Assembly: GCA_035048495.1 (NCBI GenBank)
Contig: CM068552.1
Location: forward strand, 22,074,154-22,138,153
Length of the DNA stretch: 64,000 bases
Origin: Euptelea pleiosperma
Lineage: Eukaryota > Streptophyta > Magnoliopsida > Ranunculales > Eupteleaceae
Reading direction: 5' to 3'
Shown here: positions 46,928 to 57,764 of the stretch, in pieces
Layout: each line of letters starts with the position of its first letter
How positions within the stretch are numbered: the stretch's first letter is position 1
Translations under genes and position numbers: made by a program
Notes under the pieces: model-generated
Seen by the model: the letters and a program-made list of their open reading frames with translations, nothing else
What the model was told of the DNA's origin: nothing
The model's database searches: none

Positions 46928-48420
46928 ATGGTGGATACCAGACGCACTGGCCTCAAGAGTGGAAGAAAGAGAAATCCTCCCAGCGATCTCAGAGATGTTA
47001 TCACGGAGGGCAGAAGAGCGAGAGAATTGGACAATCAACAGAAGATGATTGCCCAGTTGCGAGAAGAGAATGAAGAGCTGAAACAACGGATGATAGCTCA
47101 ACATACTGGAGGCTATATATCTGGGACTGCCGGGCATAGTCATCATCAGAATAGCCATTTTCGATCGGACATATCAAATTTAGAGGAATCTGTCCTGCGG
47201 AATCCGAAGAGCAGACATGGGGATTCCCAAATCCGGCCACCGGAGAAATGTTTCAGAGCTGAGCCTTCCTGTCAACGAAGCTCGGATCATATTCAACCCG
47301 AGACCAGGAGGCAGATTGCTGATCTGGTAACTGAAATGATGGGAAAGAAGGAAACATTGGCCGATAAGATGACGGCAATGGCAACAAGGGCTCCACGGGA
47401 TTCTCCTTTTACTGAGGAGATACAGGGATATCGTGCCCCCAAATCCTTCTCATATCCCAAATTTTTGATATTTACGGGAACCACAGATCCTGTGAACCAT
47501 GTACTTCGCTTTAGGAAAGCGCTGACGATGTGGGAGTTCCATGACGAGCACCTTTGCAGAATGTTCCATTCTACCTTGAGTGATGATGCACTTATCTGGT
47601 TTAACCAGATAGCTCCTCAAACCATTTCTGATTTCACCGAGTTGAGCACCCTCTTCATCACTCGGTATTCATGCAACCGATTGCATAAGAATGACGTCGA
47701 TGTGTTGTTCAATGTACGCTGTGATCAGAAGGAGACATTGCGGGATTTTACTAAAAGATTCTGTACTCTGTAAGCATGGAAGCCTTGTTTCTTCGAGTTG
47801 AAAAATACTCCAAGCTCGAAGATGACACATTCCAACGTGGCCAAGGAGTGGCCGTATCTGTGAATGAAGTGAAGAAGATTCCAGCGCCTAGCAAAACCTC
47901 CAAAGGAAAGTAGAAGGTTGCAACTGAGATAACCACCGCAGAGATTCCCGAGAAGAAAACGGAGATATCGGGAAGTGCAGGTCAATATCCTTGTCGGGAG
48001 AAGATGATTTTTATAGCATTGAACAAAATGCCAAATCAGATCTTTGATCTGATTAAGAATGAGAAGTATCTCCAATATCCCCGACCAATGAGGCCAGATC
48101 TGAATGGAGATAGAGATATGACGAAGTTTTGTGCCTTCCACCAAGAAGCTGGGCACATAACAGATAAATGCTGGGCACTGAAGTACAAGATTGAGGATCT
48201 GATTAACCAAGGCTACTTGCAGCAGTTTATTGTCCACACGAATGGGGTAGTAGCTGAAGCCGAGATCCCCAAGAAAGATAAGAACCCCGTTAAACAGCAA
48301 GAGCGCGGGTTGATAATTGATGTTATCCATGGAGGAGGACAACAACTCACCCGTGGAGAAATGGAGAGAGAGGATATGATCAAAATCAGGAAGGTTGAAC
48401 ACCTGAACGAGATCCTGCAC
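46928..48420 (+). pseudogene. Gypsy gag, frameshifted
   Basis: The start at 46928 follows the primer-binding site. A coiled N-terminal part (QKMIAQLREENEELKQRM) precedes the capsid region, with YPKFLIFTGTTDPVNHVLRF, MFHSTLSDDALIWFNQ and LFITRYSCNRLHKND. The frame stops at 47773 after TKRFCTL, with part of the capsid lost. It resumes in another frame (ALFLRVEKYSKLED), has a stop near 47911, and then reads a knuckle-like KFCAFHQEAGHITDKCWALK (about 48125-48185) of the CxxH...HxxxxC type used by Tat elements. Confidence 0.85.
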
Positions 48421-48469
48421 CTATCAACGGGTCCTAGGATGACGGACCCCGTGGAGATGATGGAGAGCA

Positions 48470-48900
48470 TTGATGCAGCAATTTTCTTCTCCGATAAAGA
48501 TCTCGTCGGAGTGGATCATCCTCATTCGGATGCATTAGTGCTCACTTTGCCTGTGGGCAACTATGAGGTGAAGCGTTTGCTAATAGATCCTGGTAGCTCA
48601 GCCGATATTTTGTTTGCAGAAGCTTACAAGAGGATGTATTTTAGCCCATCAGATCTTATCCAGAGCAGTAATCCCCTGGTTGGGTTTAATGCCAGAAGGA
48701 GTTTGCTCTTGGAAAGATAATTCTACCAGTAAAGACGGGATCGATCACGTCTATGGTGGAATTTATTGTTTTGGATACTCCACCCCCCTACAATGGCATT
48801 TTGGGGAGAGGATGGATACATGAAGTAAAAGGCGTACCATCCACATATCATTAGTTGTTCGATTCCCGACTGATCACGGGATTATGGACTTAAAGGAGAT
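48470..48900 (+). pseudogene. Gypsy aspartic protease, frameshifted
   Basis: The catalytic motif reads LIDPGSSADILF (about 48580-48615) after SDALVLTLPVGNYEVKRL. The frame shifts after LVGFNA near 48700 and continues LPVKTGSITSMVEF, then TPPPYNGILGRGWIHEV in another frame. This enzyme cleaves the polyprotein in the particle. Confidence 0.8.
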
Positions 48901-49139
48901 CAAGTCGTCTCAAAGAAATGTTACACCATTGCCCTCAAACCTAAGAGTGCTCCCAACCAGGGGGATCAACAGGTAGAGGGAACCTCATCTGTGGTTGTTG
49001 AGCAATAGCAATCAGAGCGCATCTCGGCAAGTCTAGAGCAGACAGCGCCTAGCCGGGGAGATGAAAAAGTTAAATTTGAACAGGGAAATATTCCCACGAT
49101 AGAGGAAACTGACCAGGTCAACCTCGGGAGCAAGGAAGA

Positions 49140-50035
49140 TCCAAAGTATACCTTTATTGGGGCAGGTCTATCTATCGAAGAAAAGATATCTTACACTGAT
49201 TTTTTGAAATCTTATATGGACATCTTCGCATGGTCATTCAGTGATATGCCAGGTATTCCTCCCGATATCTCTTGTCATCATTTGAAGGTAGATAGTAAGT
49301 ATTTACCTATGAAACAAAGACCTCGGAGAATTGCTCCCGAGAAACAGCAGGCTGTCCAAGAAGAGATTGATAAACTCTTGATGGCCGGGTTCATCCGGGA
49401 AGTCAACAATGCTCAATGGTTAGCCAACATAGTGGCTGTACCAAAGAAGAATGGAAAGATCAGAGTGTGCATCGACTTCACCCATTTGAATAAAACTTGC
49501 CATAAAGATCCATATCCTTTACCAAGAATTGATCAACTTGTCGACGCCACCTTGGGATATGAAATCTTGTCCTTCATGGATGGATACTCGGGCTACAATC
49601 AGATTCCGTTGTATGAGCCAGACCAGGAGATGACGGCTTTCACGACTGATAGAGGTGTCTATAATCAAATTTCGTTGTATGAGCCAGACCAGGAGATGAC
49701 GGCTTTCACGACTGATAGAGGTGTCTTTTGTTACAAAGTAATGCCTTTCGGCCTCAAAAATGCAGGAACCACTTATCAGCGCCTGGTCAACAAAATGTTC
49801 CATGACATAATTGGCGTGTCAATGAAAGTATATATAGATGACATGATGGTTAAAACTCGATCCCAGGAATTTCATCTGGGAGATCTCGGGAAAACGTTCG
49901 ACCGTTTACGAGAGTATCAAATGAAGCTCAATCCCGTTAAATGCGTCTTTGGAGTAACCTCTGGGAAGTTTCTAGGTTATCTCATTACAAGACGAGGTAT
50001 CGAAGCTAATCCCGAGCAGATCAGGGGCCTTGACA
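49140..50035 (+). pseudogene. Gypsy reverse transcriptase with 22-residue tandem duplication
   Basis: The frame carries DIFAWSFSDMPGI, RPRRIAPEKQQAVQEEIDKL, NIVAVPKKNGKIRVCIDFTH, FMDGYSGYNQI, CYKVMPFGLKNAGTTYQRL and the catalytic YIDDMMVKT. Between the first catalytic Asp block and MPFGL, 66 bp are repeated in tandem (49594-49659, 49660-49725). The duplicated residues run from YNQI to TDRGV. A frameshift near 50035, after EQIRGL, separates RT from RNase H. Confidence 0.9.
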
Positions 50036-50640
50036 GAAATGCCTTCACCGAAAAACATGAAAGACGTCCAAAAGCTAGCCAGGAGGATAGCTGCATTAAA
50101 TTGCTTAATAGCGAGATTGTCAGATAGATGTAGACCATTATTCAAACTCTTAAAGAAAAATAGAAAGTTTGACTGGACAGAGGAATGTGATGAAGCCTTC
50201 TAAAAGCTTAAACATTATCTCTCGCAACCTCCAATTCTTTCTAAACCCGATCAAGGGGAGCCTCTAGGTCTCTATTTGGCTACAACTGATGAATCTATCA
50301 GTGCCGTCCTCTTCCGTGAGCTCGACCGAGAAGAGTGACCAGTATACTTTACCAATAAAACCCTTATTGGAGCAGAAACGAGATATGCTACGATCGAGAA
50401 AGCTGCTCTTGCTTTAATTTATGCTTCTAGGCATCTGAAACCTTACTTCGAAGAAGAACTATCACGGTCTACACAGAGCACCCTTTGAAATCTATACTCG
50501 GTAAGATTGATTTATCAGGAAGGATGGCTAAATGGGCCATCTATTTGGCTCAGTATGACATTCAATTCTCACCAAGGACATCTGAGAAGGGACATGCCTT
50601 AACCGGGTTTTTGACTGATTTCCCAGTCCAAGATCTAGCA
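50036..50640 (+). pseudogene. Gypsy RNase H (RT-linked)
   Basis: In a shifted frame: FKLLKKNRKFDWTEECDEAF, a stop, then LKHYLSQPPILSKPDQGEPL, LATTDESISAVLFREL, a stop, then TRYATIEKAALALIYASRHL. Another shift follows near 50455, then GRMAKWAIYLAQYDIQF. These are the usual thumb/RNase H landmarks. Two stops and a shift make it inactive. Confidence 0.82.
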
Positions 50641-50699
50641 GACACTGGGGGCGAGGATAGAGAAGTACTTCCACTTCCCGAGATACCAGAGATGTTGAA

Positions 50700-51168
50700 T
50701 CCTAAGACAGGGTGGAGACTATTCACTGATTGATCGGCCAGCGAAAGTGGATCAGGTATAGGTGTTGTCCTGGTCACACCTGAGAACACTAGATTGGAAA
50801 AATCTGTTAAACTCGGATTCGTGGCATCCAACAACGAAGCAGAATATGAAGCAATGATCTCAAGGCTTCAGACAGCATTAGATCTCAGAATAAAAGATAT
50901 TATTGTATATATTGATTCCCAGTTGGTAGTCAACCAATATGCTGGGACATATCTAGCCCGAGATGAGAGGATGGCGGCTTACCTGGATATCGTCCAACAG
51001 TTGGCGGGACGGTTCGACAACGTGAAAGTTCGTCAGTTACCTCGAATGGAAAATCGACATGCTGATGCCTTGGCTTATCTATCTACTATGTTGGGAGATA
51101 CTGAGTCAAGAACCATACCCGTAGACTATCAAGAATTCCTGAGCATTCATATGCCTGTTGAGATGTAA
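50700..51168 (+). pseudogene. Second (archaeal-type) RNase H
   Basis: It reads WRLFTD, then stop TGA at the position where the family has Gly (50731-50733), then SASESGSGIGVVLV, SNNEAEYEAMISRLQTALDL, YIDSQLVVNQYAG and ENRHADALA. The catalytic Asp/Glu/Asp positions are visible. An extra RNase H of this type before integrase marks the Tat lineage. Confidence 0.85.
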
Positions 51169-51177
51169 TTAGCCCCG

Positions 51178-52430
51178 ATTGAGTTGGATCATGAGCCATG
51201 CTGGATGGATGATTTTCGAAAGTATTTACAAAATGGAGACTTCCCATCCGGGAGAGATGCTGCGAAGAGAATAAAGAGGGTCGGGAAAAGATATACCATG
51301 GTGGGCCAAGATTTATACAGAAAATCAGCATCAGGCCCCCTCCTCAAATGCCTTACCCCCAGTGAATCCCAGCAAATCCTCCAAGAGATACACGCGGGTG
51401 AATGTGGAAATCACTCGGGGGCGAGGACTTTGGCACATAAAGCCATCAGCCAAGGTTATTTTTGGCCCTATATGTAGAAAGATGCCAAATTATTTGTCAA
51501 GAAGTATGAGAAATGTAAGAAGTATTCTCCATTGATCAGAGTCCCCGCCGAAGAATTACATCCTGTATTCAGTCCGTGGCCATTTGCAAAATGGGGATTG
51601 GATATAATGGGACCATTCCCGACAGCTCCAGAAAACGTCAGGTTCTTATTGGTTGTCACAGATTACTTTACAAAGTGGATTGAAGCAGTTCCGTTAGTGC
51701 AGGTGCAATCTTTACATGTTAAGAGATTCTTGTGGGAGAACATTATCTGTCGATTCGGCATCCCGCAGGAGATTGTCACGGACAATGGAACCCAATTTGA
51801 TTCCAACGAGGTCAAAGCTCTGTGTCAGGCTTTGAATATAAAGAAGCGATTATCTGCCCCAAGATACCCCCAAAGCAATGGACTCGCTGAAAGGGCAAAT
51901 TGGGTCATACTAGAAAATTTGAAGAAGAGACTGGATCAAGCAAAAGGAAAATGGGCAGAAGAGTTATCGGGAGTATTATGGGCATACCGAACTACCCCAA
52001 GAAGGTCTATAGGAGAATCTCTATATTCTCTAGCCTATGGGTCGGAAGCAGTCATCCCTACAGAAGTTATTGTCCCAACATCTCGTACTCAGGCTGTCAA
52101 TGATGGACATAATGAGGAGATCCTCGCTCGGGATAATGATTTACTTGAAGAATGACGCGAACAAGCAATGGTGAGACTGACAAATTATCAACAAATCATC
52201 AAACGATCGTACGATCGCCGTGTCAGGCGTAGGACCTTCAAAGTTGGAGATTTGGTATTAAGAAAAATATTTGACAATACCAGAAACCAGGGAGTGGCAA
52301 ACTAGGTGCCAATTGGGAATGATCTTATATTATTGACAGAATCGGGCAGAACGGGGCATATTATTTGAAAATACAAGATGAAGATGTATTCGAGAGGCCA
52401 TGGAACGCATTTAATATGCGCATCTTTTAT
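51178..52430 (+). pseudogene. Gypsy integrase
   Basis: The zinc-binding part shows EIHAGECGNHSGARTL and KKYEKCKKYS. The first Cys of the usual CxxC is Tyr. The core has WGLDIMGPFP, IVTDNGTQF and NGLAERANW, so the D, D, E triad is present. The C-terminal GDLVLRKI module follows. Stops occur at about 51475 and 52153, with more after 52300. Integrase joins element DNA to the chromosome. Confidence 0.88.
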
Positions 52431-52483
52431 CAATAAAGACGACTCCAAATTTCTCATACAAGAGGCATCATCATCAACTATGA

Positions 52484-52875
52484 AGTCATAGCCGGGAGCC
52501 TTGGATTCTTACACATCTTGGCTTCTTGCCTTGATAAGAATTCAAGTACACATACCAGAAGGCCGAGATGATCTAAATATTCTTAGTTATGCATGTGACT
52601 AGAATTAACGAGAATCCCATCGACTCTGAAGTCCTAGCCGGGAGCCTTGGATTCTTACACATCTTGGCTTCTTGCCTTGATAAGAATTCAAGTACACATA
52701 CCGAAAGGACAGGATGATCTAAATATTCTTAGTCATGCGACTAGAATTAACGAGAATCCCGTCGACTCTGAAGTCCTAGCCGGGAGCCTTGCATTCTTAC
52801 ACATCTTGGCTTCTTGCCTTGATAAAAATTCAAGTACACATACCGGAAGGCCGGGATAAACTAACTGGACTCCCG
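52484..52875 (+). repeat. Three tandem units of 142-146 bp after integrase
   Basis: GCCGGGAGCCTTGGATTCTT begins at 52491, 52637 and 52779 (one base changed in the last). Each unit continues with CACATCTTGGCTTCTTGCC, AATTCAAGTACACATACC and GAATCCC. The periods are 146 and 142. It lies in the element's 3' non-coding part. Confidence 0.85.
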
Positions 52876-53151
52876 TCAACTGATTAATTGGAAACCTTGG
52901 GTCATACATTCGTTCTTTACACCTCACTGCAAACTAAAATTTTTTGTGAGCCTGGTTAACGGGGTCAATTTATAAGGATCCCGACAACCATGCTATAAAA
53001 CAGAGATTTCAAACTTTTAAGTTCATACTTAGAAGATGAGAAAATTTTCTATTATATCAGAAAGCCTTAAGCGGCATCTACATGCAGGGGCCTCTTGGGA
53101 GCAGAAAAAAAAAAGAAGATATTTAAATGCCTCACGGTATTGATCACAGAT

Positions 53152-55885
53152 TTAGACACTATGCTCACCTACCAGCTGAATAACAGGTGTATTGACATCT
53201 TGACTCCCTTCAACAAGGGATGATTCTGTGTGAAGGAGTGGATTGATTGATGGAACTTGAGAATCAACCATAGATGTTGAGTCAGCGGGAGGAATGACTA
53301 CGGGTACACTACTGAGATTTTGCTCGCACATAGTCATAGAAAGTTCGACGAGAGTAGATATCTCGAGGCTATTACTAGGAATTTGTTCAAGTTCCTCAGC
53401 AGCTTCTGATCCATCTTCTCCAAGGTCCATTTGACACTGAGCGTATCCTTCACGGTATCCCAAAGCATGACTCTCTCATTGAAGTTCATGAGAAGCTCTT
53501 TCAATCTCATCCCTTTCCGCAGTGACCTTTTCTAAATCTTTCCCGAGCTGATCAACAACTTGGCGGGATTTCTCGAGTTCCCTCTGCAGTTGGTCATTAT
53601 GAATCTTTGCCCTGGCCAGATCATCTTCAGCATTCTTTTTAGCAGCCAAAGCCTTGGTTGCTACATCTTTTTTTAAGGCTGCCTTGGTCTTGGCAATTTC
53701 TGCATATTGAAGGACAATTTGGAATTGATCTTCACGGGCTTTCAGATCGGCTTCCCGGGAATTTAGTGCCGACACAAGCTCAGCAATCTTCTTCTTACCC
53801 TCCTCATATCGGTTAGTGACATCTGCCATATAATCTTTTAACCCAGCATGAGTGAACAGTCTGCACAAACACGAAGATATCAGATTTAGAAATTCAAAAA
53901 AGGGACTTTAGAATTAGCAAAAGTTTCTTACCTCGAGGATGGAGCGGCTAATCACATCATGGATTGTCGACGGGTCTGTCAGATCAACATATCGAAGTCT
54001 GTCTTTGGGAAGACATATCTGCTCAATATATTTCACTACAACCCCAGGGGTCGGCGATCGAACTGGTCCCAGAAATCAGCGTCCGTTATCCAGGTATCCT
54101 GCTTTAATCACATACTCCTGACCTGCATCAAATTCTGGGAAACCTACAATGGGATGTCTTTTGCGGTAAGCCTCTTTTTTCGATATCCACTTATCTATCA
54201 TATCAAAAGAAGTTCTCCTTGGGAAGGAAGTCCAAGATGCATGTCCCTCACCTGAAGAAGTGCTCGCTTCACCAAGCCTTTGGAGGTTTGCCAGGAGAAC
54301 AGGGAGCATCTCTATTGATGGCGAGGCATTTACTTGAGCTCTTTGATTAGACAAAGGAGAAGGGACTCCGGGAGGAGAAATCAGGGTTATGGGAGGATCC
54401 TCCCATCGAGTTGAAGGGCTGGGACTCACGTGTTGGGCAGATGGTTGAGAAGCCACAACAGGTGGAGAATGTGTTGACTCAGGAGCAGAGATCTCGGGTA
54501 GACGAGAGCTGGATGCGTCAAACTCTGGTGTCAGACCTTTCGCTAACTTTATCCTCTTCTGTCGCAGAGGATCCACCACGGGGCGTGGGAAATCAGTCCG
54601 CCTCATTTGATCTTTTTTGCTTGCCATCTATAAGGAGACGAGAAGATTGTCGGAAATAAATTATTGAAATTAGAAAACACAATCACGAGCTTCTTACCTC
54701 TTCCGCTCTTGTTAGTTGACGGGCGAGCTCGTTTCTTGGCTCTAGGTGACCATCGTGATGCCTGAAATATTCGGCAATGGGCAGAGCATCAGTAGAAGCG
54801 TGAGAGAGACGAGATTCTGATAGATTTGACACTTGAACCTCGGATTGAGGTTTCCTCTTTTTTACGAGAGGTATGTTTGGACTTGTATCTACGGGATTGT
54901 CTTCACCCGTCCTAGTAGAGATCACGGGAGCAGATGATCTGGAGGGATTCTCGGGAAGAGATGGTTGTCGAGGTTGCGAAGGAATATTCCCGGCAAGTGA
55001 CCAGACTTTTACTATTGCAGGGATCTTTCTGAGGATATATTTGACCTTATCCTCAATATCTACGGGATATCTTAACGGGTCTCACAAAATTTGCAAGGAA
55101 CAAATTTTATGGTAAGGATTCTCGAGATATTGAGATTAGTATACCCGAGAACAATGAAATAGTGAAAAACGTACCTCGAAGATTGAAGTTTGATCTAACC
55201 CTATTCCTTGGGGGACCCTCCTCCGTCCTTTCATCAAACTCCCATGATCTCGTCACCAAGAGGGGATTAGCATGCCATCCTTTATGAGAATTGGGCAAGT
55301 TTTCGACAATCTTTTTGGTTTTATCCCGGGCAGCCACCGTCCAGAACATTAGAGGATGAATGGAGTCAGGACATCTCTTCAAGAAATACAGATAATCGAT
55401 CTCGGGAAGACCGATTTTAAGTTTACTGGAAGCATTGATATAGTCAATTCTGGCCATTAGACGCCAGAAATTACTATTTAGTTGACCGGGAGCACGATCA
55501 TAGAAGCGAAGTACTTCCTAGGCAAGAGGAGAAAGAGGGAGAGACAACCCAAATTTCAGTTGGGCACAAGTTACACTGATCTTGCCAGGATTGGTATCCT
55601 CACCATGACGACCTCCAACCATTATGAAAATTGAGGCAGGAATTCCAAATTTCCTCCTCAGACCAACGATGTATGGGTCATTCCTATAAGTGGGAACTCT
55701 GTCTATCATCCCCGGAACATCTAATTCCGTTGATGTGTCAACAACTCATCAGGCCCGACCACGTAAGAGTCAATGGCCCGATCTGTCGAATCAGAAGTAC
55801 CTTCTTCTTCCAAAGGAAGGTTAGACCCTACAGGCTCACGCCCAGGTGATTCACTACTTTCTTCTAAAACTCTTTTACCCCTCAT
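53152..55885 (-). pseudogene. Antisense gene in the Gypsy element, Transposase_28 (PF04195)-like, with introns
   Basis: The minus strand opens MRGKRVLEESSESPG at 55885. It shifts near 55710 into VPTYRNDPYIVGLRRKFGIP, then LKFGLSLPLSPLA, a stop, VLRFYDRAPGQLNSNFWRL, and LMFWTVAARDKTKKIV: the pattern of Pfam PF04195, called putative gypsy-type transposon. Next come Pro/Ser-rich exons (54627-54076). The last part is a long coiled-coil (53868-53476), then an acidic tail ending at 53152. Splice-like borders are visible: GTAAG at 53927-53931 with CTGCAG-type acceptor at 53861, and GTAAGAAG near 54695 with TTATAG just before ATGGCAAG at 54627. Its function is unknown. At least one shift and one stop break it. 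Confidence 0.75.
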
Positions 55886-56431
55886 GATTCTTGAAACAAG
55901 AAAAGATAAGAAGAAAATAGAAAAGGTGAGATGAAGATACAAATACCCAAGACTTGAAGATCCCCGTGGTAGAATATCAAGGAACAAACGAAAGAACTCT
56001 GGTTGAACGCAGATAAGATTTTCAGGAAGAAGCTGAACCAGGACAGATTCGCACAGACAAGAAGATGAAGAAGCCAAAAATGATAAAATGAGGAGTCCAA
56101 ACCTATTTATAATGGAGAGACTTGGATTTATCAAACTTACAATCTGGCTTTATCAAACCCCGGGCTCCAAAATTTTAAAATTCTTATTCGACAATTCGAA
56201 AGCTTGCTTCCTCGAATACTGCATCCGTCAATCATTCTATTCGACGGCCGTACATGGGGCTTCACGCCTGTACGAATACGTCTCATTTCGGCAGTCGTGA
56301 TGGATGCCACATTAAATGATGGAGGCGACTGTTGAATGACTTGAAGGAAATCCAATGGAGAAGAATTAACAGTAGATCGTCAACGGTTGAGATCTTTTTC
56401 TGAAGATACGACAACAGCTTCTCGATCTTCC

Positions 56432-56446
56432 CAAAAAGGGGGGCGA
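56432..56446 (+). other. Polypurine tract of the Gypsy element
   Basis: CAAAAAGGGGGGCGA abuts the 3' LTR start at 56447. It is the plus-strand priming site. Confidence 0.8.
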
Positions 56447-57626
56447 TGTGGGTGTTGTATTTTTGGCAAATGATATGATAACACGTGTACTGGCTACATA
56501 CGTGCGGTATTAAGGAATTGACGCGTGGTATTATTCATTGTGCGTGAGTAAATGCGTCGGAGACATCAAAAGAGGCCATAACCATCCCATCGCTGCCATG
56601 AAATTTCCATTAATGGAAATTCCACGTGTCAAGACGAGACGATCAGAAGGGAATATCTCGAGGCGGAGTTAGTAACAAAATGCATTAACACCTCAACCAT
56701 TAAATATGTCGGGAAGTATTCAATCTTGCCCGACATATTAATGATAGATCGTAATGGGATTTCTATTCAGCTAATCCCGATAAGATACAGCGGTTCACAT
56801 GGTTTGATATTCCATTCACCCCGACAAGGGTAGGAGACTTACTTGTCGGGATCTATTTTCATCTCATCCCGACAAGGTCAGACAACTTGTTGGATATATA
56901 TATCCCGACAAGATCAGATGACTTATTTGACGGGATCTATTTTATTTCATCCCGACAAGGTCAGACGACTTACTGGATACCTATATCCAAACAAGATCAA
57001 ATGACTTGCTTGACGGGATTGATCGTCATCCTATCCCGACAAGTATACATGTTCTAACGAACGAGGTGAGTATTCTAAACACAGTCAGCTTTTTTACTAA
57101 TGAATATTGGCCATGTGGCAGTTAGTTGAACTACCATAGTTTCTACATTTTCTTGTTCGAATATCTGATACGAAGGATGCCACCTCAGTGCTACTTCAGT
57201 TATTTTAGGTATAACCGAATCAAGGAAATTAAGATTTAACAAGAAGATTCTGTTTTACAGACATAATCCATTCAGATCATAACTGACTGATAACGACTGG
57301 ACACGTGGATGGTGAGTCACGTTAGTTCTAAGGGTATAAATACAAGACCCTCAGGACTGAGAAGAGGATCTTGCTCTCCAGATCCAGATAGCTTAAACTC
57401 TGAAATATTTGACTATTTTTCTGAACCTTGTTACCATTTTTAAGCTGACTTGAGCGTCGGAGAATTGTCAACAGGTACAATCGCTTCCCATCTAGAGATC
57501 ATCCTATCCTTCGTGGAGAAGAAAGCAATTTCATCCTGGAGCACCAGAGTCGTCTGATCATCATCAAGATACGAACCGTCTGACCTCGAAGATTATGTGG
57601 GTTAGATCAGATATTTTTTTCCCACA
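56447..57626 (+). repeat. 3' LTR of the Gypsy element
   Basis: It runs from TGTGGGTGTTG to TCCCACA, with a TATAAATA box at 57335-57342 and the same TCCCGACAAG palindrome cluster as the 5' LTR. Confidence 0.9.
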
Positions 57627-57631
57627 ATATG

Positions 57632-57764
57632 CATGACTTAAACAAAGAAATATTGGCGTCTCTTATCGCAACTTGTGACAATTTATGTTGGGCTGGGGAG
57701 GCTCATTGTTAGGGGGAGAACCATTGTAATTGTATTTTATCCTGAAATTGACAAATGGGGAGAT
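57632..57764 (+). other. Family-F internal end with polypurine tract
   Basis: It continues the host sequence interrupted at 45693. GTTAGGGGGAGAACC (57708-57722) and GACAAATGGGGAGAT (57750-57764) are Sirevirus-type polypurine tracts. The second abuts the LTR. Confidence 0.7.

Larger units (their letters stand above)
45694..57631 (+). mobile_element. Tat-like Ty3/Gypsy retrotransposon, full length, 11.9 kb
   Basis: The body is 45699-57626 with ATATG on both sides (45694-45698, 57627-57631). The LTRs are 45699-46861 and 56447-57626. The order is primer-binding site, gag, protease, RT, RNase H, a second RNase H, integrase, tandem repeat, antisense gene, polypurine tract, 3' LTR. A second RNase H before integrase and an antisense ORF near the 3' LTR are known features of the Tat lineage. 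All enzyme frames have stops or shifts. It is inserted in family-F internal sequence. Confidence 0.92.
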
